Positions 1 through 7,357 of a stretch of DNA of 11,797 nt are shown piece after piece (within the stretch, counting starts at the first letter, position 1; the number at the start of each line of letters is the position of its first letter). The translations under genes were made by a program, and so were the position numbers. This stretch comes from Flavobacteriaceae bacterium TMED48. Its GTDB lineage: Bacteria > Bacteroidota > Bacteroidia > Flavobacteriales > Flavobacteriaceae. The stretch covers positions 16,713 to 28,509 of the forward strand of contig NHDB01000024.1 in NCBI GenBank assembly GCA_002167945.1, given 5' to 3'. The notes beneath the pieces were generated by a model, which saw nothing but the letters and a program-made list of their open reading frames with translations, was not told the origin of the DNA and searched no databases.

Positions 1-441
1 ACGGCCATTGTAAAAAGCAAGCCCTATGTAGATGCACCAGAAAATATTGGGAGAGAAAAATTGGGAGGCGTCTTTCTTAAAGGAAACCTGGACCTTACAC
101 ATCCTCTAAATTTTGGTTATATCAATCCAACCGTTAGCTTATATAAAAACAATCTCGTATGGTTAGCACCGAGCAAAAACCCCTACGGTACCCCAGTAAA
201 TTACGATGCAGATCCGCATATAGATGGATATATTTCTAAGACTATTAGAAAGGAATTTCTTCCCAAGTCAGCGGCAGTAGTAATCACTAGTGTTGGGAAA
301 GGAAGAGTGGTGATGTTTGCAGACAACCCCAACTTTAGGGGAACGGCATATGGGACCAATAGGATGTTTTTAAATGCGATTTTCCTAGGGAATCATATTG
401 CCGTACCAAAACTAGACACTACATCAAATAAGGAACATTAA
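1..441 (+). CDS. M14-type zinc carboxypeptidase, C-terminal fragment
   Basis: The reading frame is open from the first base of the window and stops at TAA 439-441, so this is the last 146 codons of a larger gene; no start is visible. The part seen matches the C-terminal non-catalytic region of the large (about 800 residue) secreted M14 zinc carboxypeptidases common in Bacteroidetes. The recognisable piece is GRVVMFADNPNFRG followed by YGTNRMFLNAIFLG close to the end. The catalytic HxxE...H zinc site would lie upstream of the window and cannot be checked, so activity is inferred only from family resemblance. Such enzymes are exported and trim C-terminal residues from peptides, which suits the peptide-salvage flavour of the neighbours. 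A hairpin with a T tract follows 22 bases after the stop. Family confidence is good; exact specificity is unknown. Confidence 0.72.
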   Translation, partial: TAIVKSKPYVDAPENIGREKLGGVFLKGNLDLTHPLNFGYINPTVSLYKNNLVWLAPSKNPYGTPVNYDADPHIDGYISKTIRKEFLPKSAAVVITSVGKGRVVMFADNPNFRGTAYGTNRMFLNAIFLGNHIAVPKLDTTSNKEH

Positions 442-462
442 GGAGTTAAGAGGGTTCTTTTG

Positions 463-489
463 TGAAGATGTTCTTCAATTTTTTCTTTT
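463..489 (+). terminator. Candidate intrinsic terminator after the M14 gene
   Basis: A perfect 6-bp inverted repeat TGAAGA (463-468) / TCTTCA (472-477) with a 3-base loop is followed by a T-rich tract (T479-484, C485, T486-489). The stem is AT-rich and short, so it is weak by energy, but position (22 bases after the M14 stop) and the T tract fit a rho-independent terminator. Confidence 0.5.
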
Positions 490-551
490 GAATAATATAC
501 AGGAAAATAAATATCTTTTGCCCAATCGTTGTATAAATTAGAATAAAAGGG

Positions 552-583
552 ACTGTCAGGATCGCCTGACTGGCCAGTTTTTT
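552..583. terminator. Candidate bidirectional terminator between convergent genes
   Basis: GTCAGG (555-560) and CCTGAC (565-570) form a perfect 6-bp stem around the loop ATCG. On the plus strand ACTG at 552-555 can also pair with CAGT at 575-578 across a bulge, and T578-583 follows. On the minus strand the hairpin is followed by CCCTTTTATT. It lies just past the 3' end of the leftward mlrC gene and downstream of the rightward M14 gene, so it could serve both. Confidence 0.5.
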
Positions 584-2153
584 ATTGAGCATCTGAAGAT
601 GAAATCCATCGAGTACTTAAGTCTACAGAGGATATCTCTTTATCCAACGGGAATAAGGGTCGCTGAACTCTCTTATAATTTAATCGTTCTAAGTCTTGAT
701 CTACACCTCCTGGGGTGAGGGCCATAATCCAATCCCCTCTAAGATCGTAGAGTTCAGGAACAAGATAGCCTATTTTAACCACTAAAACATCACTGGATCT
801 AGGGTCTAATCCCAATTGGGTAAAGTCCTTTTCTCGATGATATGGTTTTCTTTTTTTGGTCACGATTACGCGGATACTTCCAACTCTGACAACGACTTCT
901 ACTTCAGCATGAACATCGCCTTTGAAAATTGATTCAACAACACCTTCTAAGAGAATGGGAGGTGCAAAACGATCGTCTACTGCCGCACCTACTAAGGCTT
1001 TTACTTTTCCTCCAACTCCTGAGTCTAAGGCAGCCTGAATCATTTCAGGTCCAGGGATAGAGGCGTAAATAAGTGGGGGGCCATTTTTTGTTTTAAATTC
1101 AGGGCGATTCAACAATTCTCGTAGTGTCCATGTCACATCACCTGCACCCCCAGCCGTTGGGTTATCACCCATATCACTGATTACGAACGGTTTTTTATCT
1201 GACTTTAATGCTAGAGCAAGACTTTTCTCAAGAGTTGCAGTTGGTGCCACAAAATCAAACTCGTTGCGAACTTCCCAGAAATGATTTGCTAATAACTCAG
1301 CACTTTCGCTTACGGCCTTTTGGTCGTCACCAGTAACCATGACTACCGCATGATTTCTTGGCTCATCAGCCCAAGCGTAACCAATCCATATAGCAGCATC
1401 AATAACCCCTTCCTTTTCGGTTTGGGGCTGAACTTTGGCGTATAGACTTTTACCAGGTTCAATCCGAGTACTTGTTTTTTCTCCTGGCAGTAAAATGGGA
1501 ACGGGAATCCAGGCTTTGTATTTGGGCTTACCTTTTCCTGATTTTAATCGGTCTAAAAGATTGTCCACAGCACGCTGTTTTGATTCTAAAGCATCTTCAT
1601 GAGGCGCCATACGATAGCAGGTAATCAGATCACTGTGTTCAGCTAAGCGTTTAGAGACGTTTCCATGCAAATCCATAGAGGTTGAAATCAAGGTCTTAGT
1701 ACCGATTAACGCCCTGATTTTTTGGATAAAGTCTCCCTCAGGATCGTCAATACCTTGGACGCTCATAGCTCCATGAATATCAAAGAATAAGCCATCGTAA
1801 GGCATGTTTTTTTCTAGAAGATTGAGGGTAATATTTACCAAAGAGTCATAGGCTTTACGGGTAACGATACCTCCCGGGAGGGCATGCCCTCGAAGAGTAG
1901 GAATCCACTGCGCCGCTTTGCGTTGAGGGCTATTTTCAGTTAAAAAGGGATAATATTCAAAGACTTCTGTTCCTTGCCGGGCTAAAAAAGCAGAAGCATC
2001 TGATGTAGCCGGAGAAAAGGTACTTGACTCAATTGCAAGACCAGCAATTGCTATTTTTGGCTTGGTTTCCCTAGAAAGGCTTGATTGATCCTTACAGCTT
2101 AAAAAGACCAAAGAAAAGACGATAAAACCAATCAAACGATTAAAAGAATTCAT
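582..2153 (-). CDS. M81 family (MlrC-like) metallopeptidase, lipoprotein
   Basis: This encodes 523 residues of the M81/MlrC family, named after the metallopeptidase that cleaves linearised microcystin fragments; natural substrates in most bacteria are unknown. Residues 1-20 are a lipoprotein signal with lipobox FLSC (Cys20), so the enzyme should be anchored in an envelope membrane facing the periplasm or surface. The N-terminal domain has ESSTFSP (Glu42), DIHGA (Asp125, His127), DLHGN (Asp161, His163) and MAPHED (His185). The spacing of His127, Asp161, His163 and His185 equals that of the metal/active-site residues I recall for characterised MlrC (H150, D184, H186, H208). The C-terminal domain carries the typical GDNPTAGGAGD motif (329-339). 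The start is the ATG at 2153, directly before the signal peptide. It is divergent from the sugar operon. It is probably an active metallohydrolase of small peptides or related amides; the toxin link should not be assumed. Confidence 0.88.
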   Translation of the reverse strand: MNSFNRLIGFIVFSLVFLSCKDQSSLSRETKPKIAIAGLAIESSTFSPATSDASAFLARQGTEVFEYYPFLTENSPQRKAAQWIPTLRGHALPGGIVTRKAYDSLVNITLNLLEKNMPYDGLFFDIHGAMSVQGIDDPEGDFIQKIRALIGTKTLISTSMDLHGNVSKRLAEHSDLITCYRMAPHEDALESKQRAVDNLLDRLKSGKGKPKYKAWIPVPILLPGEKTSTRIEPGKSLYAKVQPQTEKEGVIDAAIWIGYAWADEPRNHAVVMVTGDDQKAVSESAELLANHFWEVRNEFDFVAPTATLEKSLALALKSDKKPFVISDMGDNPTAGGAGDVTWTLRELLNRPEFKTKNGPPLIYASIPGPEMIQAALDSGVGGKVKALVGAAVDDRFAPPILLEGVVESIFKGDVHAEVEVVVRVGSIRVIVTKKRKPYHREKDFTQLGLDPRSSDVLVVKIGYLVPELYDLRGDWIMALTPGGVDQDLERLNYKRVQRPLFPLDKEISSVDLSTRWISSSDAQ

Positions 2154-2307
2154 ATAAAGGGATTTTATTTAAAGATACATACTTTAACCCAATCCAGTTA
2201 ATTCGAAAAGGTAGAACGTAGTAATAATGTAAAGAATAAAGCTTCTTTGTTTATAATTCTCTTATTTTTAAGAAGTTTAAACACAAACAAAATTTTACAA
2301 AACGAAG
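2154..2307. promoter_or_regulatory. Divergent intergenic region, mlrC / sugar operon
   Basis: This 154-base AT-rich spacer separates two divergent starts and must hold promoters for both sides. On the minus strand TATCTTTA (2177-2170) differs by one base from the Bacteroidetes -7 element TAnnTTTG and sits 17 bases before the mlrC ATG, but no well-spaced TTTG lies upstream of it. On the plus strand TTTG (2246-2249) and TATTTTTA (2263-2270) are present but only 13 bases apart, shorter than usual. No operator repeat or riboswitch was recognised. Confidence 0.35.
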
Positions 2308-3627
2308 ATGAAACAAGTTTTTTATTGGTCTCTGGTTGCGGCTTTAGCGGGCCTTCTTTTTGGATTTGATACTGTAGTAATTTCAGGGGCAGACAAAAAA
2401 CTACAGACTTTATGGAATTCTTCAGATGGATTTCACGGAGCAGTAGTCATGGCGATGGCACTTTGGGGAACCGTTGCTGGTGCAATTTTTGGAGGGTTTC
2501 CTACCCAGCGCTTTGGGCGAAAACAAACCTTATTAGGCATAGGAATTTTATATACGCTTTCAGCTGTAGGATCTGCCTTTGCAAATGACCCTATTACCTT
2601 TGCAATATTCCGTTTTATCGGAGGGTTAGGAGTTGGAATTTCTACAATTGCTGCGCCCGCTTATATCTCTGAGATCGCACCAGCGAAACAAAGAGGTCGT
2701 TTAGTTGGACTGTATCAGTTTAGTTTGGTTTCAGGAATTTTATTGGCATTTATATCCAACTATCTTTTAAGTGGGGTAGGTGAAAACGATTGGCGCTGGA
2801 TGATGGGGGTAGAAGCCTTCCCAGCTATTATCTATACCCTCCTTTGTTTAGGAATTCCAAAAAGTCCGCGCTGGCTAATTACTAAAAACAGATTGGATGA
2901 AGCCAATGAGATTTACAGTCAGATTGACCCTCACGGCTCTTTTGATAATCTAGTTTCGGAAATGAATGAGGACAATTCAAAGGAAAACAACAATGAATCC
3001 ATTTTTCAGCCCAAATATCGTTTTCCACTTCAATTGGCTTTTTTAGTTGCCTTTTTCAACCAACTCTCTGGTATTAATGCTTTTTTGTATTACGCACCAA
3101 GAATATTTGAGGAAGGAGGATTAGGCGAAAGTACTTCTCTATTAAGTAGTATTGGAATTGGGGTTACCAATTTAATTTTCACATTTATAGGAATTTCTTT
3201 AATCGATAAGTTAGGAAGAAGACAGTTGATGTATATTGGATCTATTGGATATATTATTTCTCTTAGTTTGGTATCCTGTGCCTTTTTTTTTCAATGGGGA
3301 GGATTGCTTATTCCAATTTTCCTTTTTCTTTTTATAGCAGCTCATGCAATAGGTCAAGGAGCTATAATATGGGTTTTTATATCTGAAATATTTCCCAATC
3401 ACTTGCGCAATGCAGGACAATCATTTGGAACAAGCGTTCATTGGGTTTTAGCGGCTATAATTCCCTCTTTTGTCCCGCTCTTATTTGGCAGTATAGGGGC
3501 AGGAGTCGTCTTCTTGATTTTTGCTTTATTTATGGTTCTCCAATTGGTTTTTGTACACTATATGATGCCGGAAACAAGAGGAGTTTCCTTAGAAAAATTA
3601 AGTAAAACCTTGACTGAAAAAAAATAA
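2308..3627 (+). CDS. MFS sugar porter (hexose-type symporter)
   Basis: A 439-residue integral membrane protein of the sugar porter family of the major facilitator superfamily, with about 12 predicted membrane segments, at the family's usual length of 430-480. Visible family signatures are FGRK after TM2 (69-72), the long AYISEIAPAKQRGRL loop motif (118-132), PKSPRWL (184-190; usually PESPRWL), QLSGINAFLYYAPRIF in TM7 (252-267), a second LGRRQ loop motif, and PETRGVSLEKL at the end (421-431). The QLSGIN and PETRG motifs are typical of xylose, glucose and fructose proton symporters. It begins the operon, and its stop lies only 8 bases before a GH32 fructosidase, so fructose (or the glucose from sucrose) is the likely substrate, imported across the inner membrane. 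Specificity is inferred from context only. The start ATG is followed at once by TM1, consistent with the family. Confidence 0.92.
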   Translation: MKQVFYWSLVAALAGLLFGFDTVVISGADKKLQTLWNSSDGFHGAVVMAMALWGTVAGAIFGGFPTQRFGRKQTLLGIGILYTLSAVGSAFANDPITFAIFRFIGGLGVGISTIAAPAYISEIAPAKQRGRLVGLYQFSLVSGILLAFISNYLLSGVGENDWRWMMGVEAFPAIIYTLLCLGIPKSPRWLITKNRLDEANEIYSQIDPHGSFDNLVSEMNEDNSKENNNESIFQPKYRFPLQLAFLVAFFNQLSGINAFLYYAPRIFEEGGLGESTSLLSSIGIGVTNLIFTFIGISLIDKLGRRQLMYIGSIGYIISLSLVSCAFFFQWGGLLIPIFLFLFIAAHAIGQGAIIWVFISEIFPNHLRNAGQSFGTSVHWVLAAIIPSFVPLLFGSIGAGVVFLIFALFMVLQLVFVHYMMPETRGVSLEKLSKTLTEKK

Positions 3628-3635
3628 TACTTTAG

Positions 3636-5243
3636 ATGAGGACAAGACAAGATTTTGTTTTATTTACAGGAGCGATTATTATTTTATTTAATGCATGTTC
3701 AAACGGCTCAAGAACACAGAGATTAGAGATGTCAAAAACAGAAATAGAGGAAGAAAAATACCGCCCAGGGTTCCATTTTACACCGGAAGATAATTGGATG
3801 AACGACCCCAACGGGATGTTTTATTTGAACGGAATCTTTCATCTTTATTTTCAGCATCATCCAGAATCAAACGTTTGGGGACCAATGCATTGGGGACATG
3901 CTACAAGCGAAGACCTCCTCAATTGGCAAGAACACTCTATAGCATTATTCCCTGATGACTTAGGAGCTATATTTTCTGGAAGTGCAGTTGTTGATTTCCA
4001 GAACACCTCCGGTTTAGGGAGTTTAGAAAATCCACCGATAGTGGCCATATATACCAATCATGATGCTGAGGCTGCTGAAGCAGGTAGTGAACGTTTTCAG
4101 ATACAAGGAATTGCCTATTCTTTAGACGAGGGCTATACTTGGACAAAGTATAAAAATAATCCTGTAATTCAGAATCCAGGGATACGTGACTTTAGGGATC
4201 CTAAAGTCTTTTGGATGGACAGTCAAAAAAAATGGATTTTGACTCTTGCAGCAGGGCAGGAAACCCAATTTTTTAGCTCCCAAAACTTAATTGAATGGAC
4301 TTTCCTTTCTAGTTTTGGGAAGGGAATAGGGAATCACAAGGGCGTGTGGGAATGCCCCGACTTATTTGAGCTAAAAGTTAATGGTAGTGATGAGACCAAA
4401 TGGGTACACCTTGTAAGCATCAATCCTGGAGGGCCCAATGGCGGGAGCGCCACTCAGTATTTTATAGGAGATTTTGACGGAACTAATTTTACGCTTGACC
4501 CCAACTTTAAAACGGATATGCAAAACGCACATCATTTTTGGGCGGATTTTGGTAAAGACAATTACGCAGGGGTGACTTTTTCAAATTGGAAGGACGAAAA
4601 GGGAAACCCTCTTTTTTTAGGATGGATGTCCAATTGGCAATATGCGACCAAAGTACCTACCTACAAATGGCGTAGTTCTATGACTTTAGCACGGACACTC
4701 GAACTTTTTAAAACAGCAAATGAGTATAAGCTGAAGTCTTCACTGTATATGGATTCAGAAAAAGTAGCTTCAAAAAAAGTAAAAATTAAAGAGACAGCTA
4801 TAGGTGAAGGAAAAATAATTGTAGATCAAAAAGAGATAAATCTTGCATCAGCAAAAATTAAGATTGATTTAAAAAATATAGAAGAAAACACCTACACTTT
4901 TGTGCTTGCAAACCAAGATGGAGACGCGCTACTTTTTGGTTATGATCACAATCAAAAACAATTCTTTATAGACCGCAGTAAGTCAGGAGTGGTTAATTTT
5001 TCTGAGGATTTTTCGAACAAACTCTCACTTGCTCCACGTTTTGGGATGGAGGATGAACTCAGCCTAGAATTTATATTGGACAAAACTTCAATTGAACTAT
5101 TCTATGATGATGGAGAAACCGTAATGACAGAGATCTTTTTTCCGCACAAACCATTTGAAACCTTATCTCTACAGACTAATAATCTTACTCAAACAGTTTT
5201 TGTAGGGGAGTTAGTTGAATTGGATCCAAAAAAGATACAATAG
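3636..5243 (+). CDS. GH32 beta-fructosidase (levanase/inulinase/invertase type), lipoprotein
   Basis: A 535-residue glycoside hydrolase family 32 enzyme that releases fructose from fructans or sucrose by a retaining mechanism. The three hallmark sites are intact: WMNDPNG (54-60) with nucleophile Asp57, RDP (187-189) with the transition-state stabiliser Asp188, and the EC motif WECPD (238-242) with acid/base Glu239. FSGSAV (113-118) is a further family motif. The five-blade propeller spans roughly 45-350, and a C-terminal beta-sandwich follows to about 530. Residues 1-21 look like a lipoprotein signal (FNAC, Cys21), though the Phe at -3 is slightly unusual, so the enzyme probably acts in the periplasm or at the cell surface. 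It sits 8 bases after the sugar porter and 31 before the epimerase gene, in one apparent operon. Fructan, levan, inulin or sucrose cannot be distinguished by eye. No SusC/SusD pair or fructokinase is in the window. Confidence 0.94.
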   Translation: MRTRQDFVLFTGAIIILFNACSNGSRTQRLEMSKTEIEEEKYRPGFHFTPEDNWMNDPNGMFYLNGIFHLYFQHHPESNVWGPMHWGHATSEDLLNWQEHSIALFPDDLGAIFSGSAVVDFQNTSGLGSLENPPIVAIYTNHDAEAAEAGSERFQIQGIAYSLDEGYTWTKYKNNPVIQNPGIRDFRDPKVFWMDSQKKWILTLAAGQETQFFSSQNLIEWTFLSSFGKGIGNHKGVWECPDLFELKVNGSDETKWVHLVSINPGGPNGGSATQYFIGDFDGTNFTLDPNFKTDMQNAHHFWADFGKDNYAGVTFSNWKDEKGNPLFLGWMSNWQYATKVPTYKWRSSMTLARTLELFKTANEYKLKSSLYMDSEKVASKKVKIKETAIGEGKIIVDQKEINLASAKIKIDLKNIEENTYTFVLANQDGDALLFGYDHNQKQFFIDRSKSGVVNFSEDFSNKLSLAPRFGMEDELSLEFILDKTSIELFYDDGETVMTEIFFPHKPFETLSLQTNNLTQTVFVGELVELDPKKIQ

Positions 5244-5274
5244 AGCGCATTTGTAAAAGTCAAATAAAGACCTA

Positions 5275-6324
5275 ATGAAGATTTCATTTTTTAAAGTAAA
5301 ACTTGGCAAGCGTTTTCCTCTGGCGATAAGTAGAGGGGTGAGGTATGACTCCGAAAATATTTTTTTAAAATTGGAGAAAGAGGGGATTACCGCTTGGGGA
5401 GAAGCGGCTCCAGGAAGTACAGAGGGGGCCAGTACAGCAGCAGCAGTCCAACAGATTCTCGAATCATTTATTTCAAAAGGAATAGAAGGAGAATCCATAC
5501 AATCCTTGTACGACCGAGCACGAGCTGACCAAATTCCTCCATGCGCCTATGTTGCATTAGACACCGCTCTTTGGGATTGGACGGCTAAAAAGGCAGGGTT
5601 GCCACTCTACAAATTATTAGGTTTTTCCAAACCACACACCCCAACATCAGTCACTATAGGCATCAATCCACCAGAGGTGGTAAAAGAACGAGTTCCCTTA
5701 TTACTTGACGGTACCACTGTAAAATCATTAAAGATAAAACTGGGATCGCCGGAAGGACTGAAGGCAGATAAGGCAATGTTTGATCAAGTTGTTGAGAGCA
5801 CAAAAGTATATGATGTAAAATTGAGGGTAGACGCTAATGGTGGTTGGGATGTTTCAGAGGCACAGCACATGATGCAGTGGTTAGCAAACAGAAAAGTAGA
5901 CTACATAGAACAGCCTTTGAAAGAGGGAGAGGAGGATAATCTAAAATATTTGTTCAGAGACAGACCACTTCCTATTTACGTTGACGAGTCCTGTCGCTTT
6001 GCTGAAAACATACCTCGCTTTGCCGCTCATGTAGACGGGGTAAACATGAAATTGATGAAATGTGGAGGCATTACGGAAGCCTTAAGAATTATTGCAACAG
6101 CTCGAGCTCATGGATTGAAAACCATGATTGGTTGTATGAGCGAATCCTCTGTAGCTATTGCTGCAGCCGCTGCTGTTTCAGGAGGGATTGACCATATAGA
6201 TTTGGATTCTCATTACAATCTTGCTCCTGACCCAAGCCATGGGGCACCTATGGTAGATGGAGTAACACTACCCCCAGACAAGCCTGGTCACGGTGCTGAA
6301 TTAAACAAAGAATTTTATGCTTAA
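5275..6324 (+). CDS. dgcA: Enolase-superfamily epimerase: N-acetyl-D-Glu racemase (DgcA) / dipeptide epimerase type
   Basis: A 349-residue member of the muconate lactonising/dipeptide epimerase branch of the enolase superfamily, of normal length. The N-terminal capping domain (about 1-115) is followed by the barrel. Catalytic and metal residues appear complete: KIK (153-155, catalytic Lys155), metal ligands Asp186 (VDANG), Glu212 (IEQP) and Asp237 (VDES), second catalytic Lys259 (NMKL), CMSES on strand 7-8 (287-291), and DLD (309-311), which in dipeptide epimerases binds the substrate ammonium. It overlaps the following DUF1611 gene by 8 bases. That pairing is known for DgcA-DgcN, in which DgcN acetylates D-glutamate and DgcA racemises N-acetyl-D-Glu to N-acetyl-L-Glu. 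The alternative is L-Ala-D/L-Glu or another dipeptide epimerisation in murein peptide recycling; the DXD motif leaves this open. It is expected to be cytoplasmic, since no signal peptide is present. Confidence 0.88.
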   Translation: MKISFFKVKLGKRFPLAISRGVRYDSENIFLKLEKEGITAWGEAAPGSTEGASTAAAVQQILESFISKGIEGESIQSLYDRARADQIPPCAYVALDTALWDWTAKKAGLPLYKLLGFSKPHTPTSVTIGINPPEVVKERVPLLLDGTTVKSLKIKLGSPEGLKADKAMFDQVVESTKVYDVKLRVDANGGWDVSEAQHMMQWLANRKVDYIEQPLKEGEEDNLKYLFRDRPLPIYVDESCRFAENIPRFAAHVDGVNMKLMKCGGITEALRIIATARAHGLKTMIGCMSESSVAIAAAAAVSGGIDHIDLDSHYNLAPDPSHGAPMVDGVTLPPDKPGHGAELNKEFYA

Positions 6325-7357
6325 ACCAACCCATAAAATAGCGGTTTATATGGAAGGTCATATAGACAGTGATTACGGAAAAATGGGAACAGGGGTGGTG
6401 CGTTACCTTCCTAATCCAATTGTAGGAGTTATTGATAAAAAACTTGCAGGGAATCAGATCCAAGATTATATGGTAACTGATAAAAAGGCACCAATTTTAG
6501 CCCATTTGCCTGAAGCTATAAAACTTGGAGCAGAGGTTTTAATTCTTGGAATTGCTCCCTCTGGAGGGCGTATTCCAGAAAGTTGGAATCAGGTGATTGA
6601 AGAAGCCTTAAATGCAGGGTTAAGCATTGTTAACGGTTTACACGATTTATTGAACCCCGTCTGGGGGACTAAAATTCCATTTCCAGAAAAGCAATGGATT
6701 TGGGATGTTCGTGTACCCCAGTTTACACCCAATATTGCAACAGCTCAAGCCGCAAAACTAAGCAACAAGCGAATTCTTTTTGTGGGAACCGATATGGCTG
6801 TTGGGAAAATGACTGCAGGTTTAGAATTGTATTCTCATTATCTAAAGCAAAAAGCCAATATTGGCTTTGTTGCAACAGGTCAAATTGGAATTACTGTTAC
6901 CGGTAAGGGGATACCCCTTGATGCCTTTAAAGTTGACCATGCTTGCGGTGCGGTTGAACAGGTGGTGCTGGAACAAAAAGATAAAGAAATCATCCTTGTA
7001 GAAGGACAAGGATCCTTATTACATCCAGGGAGTACAGCAACCCTCCCTTTAATGAGGGGGAGCTGCCCCACCCATCTTATTTTATGTCTACGTGCAGATA
7101 AACAGAGCCTGAGAAGCCCCGAGAATATTCAAATTCCAGATTTAAAGAAGTTCATTCAATTAAATGAATCTCTTTGTTGTGTCCTCGGGACATATCCTCA
7201 AGCAAAGGTTGTTGGGATAGCAGCAAACACGAGCACATTTTCAGCTGTAGAAGCTCAAAATTATATAACCGATTTAGAAAAACAACTGGACCTTCCAGTT
7301 ACCGACCCTGTTCGGTTTGGTATGACAAAGATTGCCAGAGCGATTGACTTGTCTTAG
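6317..7357 (+). CDS. dgcN: DUF1611 P-loop protein, putative D-glutamate N-acetyltransferase DgcN
   Basis: A 346-residue DUF1611 family protein with an N-terminal Rossmann-like domain (about 1-140, with the glycine-rich stretch LGIAPSGGR at 77-85) and a C-terminal P-loop domain starting at about 150. The nucleotide-binding loop is GTDMAVGKMT (157-166, Lys164), and EGQGSLLHPG (229-238) is a second conserved element; both resemble the dethiobiotin-synthase-like fold. In D-Glu catabolism described in marine bacteria, DgcN transfers an acetyl group to D-glutamate for the racemase DgcA. The ATG lies inside the end of dgcA (overlap 6317-6324), implying translational coupling and joint function. Family membership is strong; the acetyltransferase role is transferred from that pair, and many homologues have no tested function. 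It is the last gene of the apparent operon, and its stop overlaps the stop of the convergent ghrA-like gene by 4 bases. Confidence 0.87.
   Translation: MLKPTHKIAVYMEGHIDSDYGKMGTGVVRYLPNPIVGVIDKKLAGNQIQDYMVTDKKAPILAHLPEAIKLGAEVLILGIAPSGGRIPESWNQVIEEALNAGLSIVNGLHDLLNPVWGTKIPFPEKQWIWDVRVPQFTPNIATAQAAKLSNKRILFVGTDMAVGKMTAGLELYSHYLKQKANIGFVATGQIGITVTGKGIPLDAFKVDHACGAVEQVVLEQKDKEIILVEGQGSLLHPGSTATLPLMRGSCPTHLILCLRADKQSLRSPENIQIPDLKKFIQLNESLCCVLGTYPQAKVVGIAANTSTFSAVEAQNYITDLEKQLDLPVTDPVRFGMTKIARAIDLS

Noticed and set aside
3211..3420. A 69-codon frame on the minus strand inside the MFS gene.
   Set aside because: It lies fully within a well-supported transporter gene and has a low-complexity product rich in Lys, Ser and Tyr with no family motif.
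6694..6906. A 70-codon plus-strand frame within the dgcN-like gene, rich in Cys.
   Set aside because: It is an out-of-frame reading of the DUF1611 P-loop region; the Cys and Ser richness comes from frame shift, not from a real cysteine-rich peptide.
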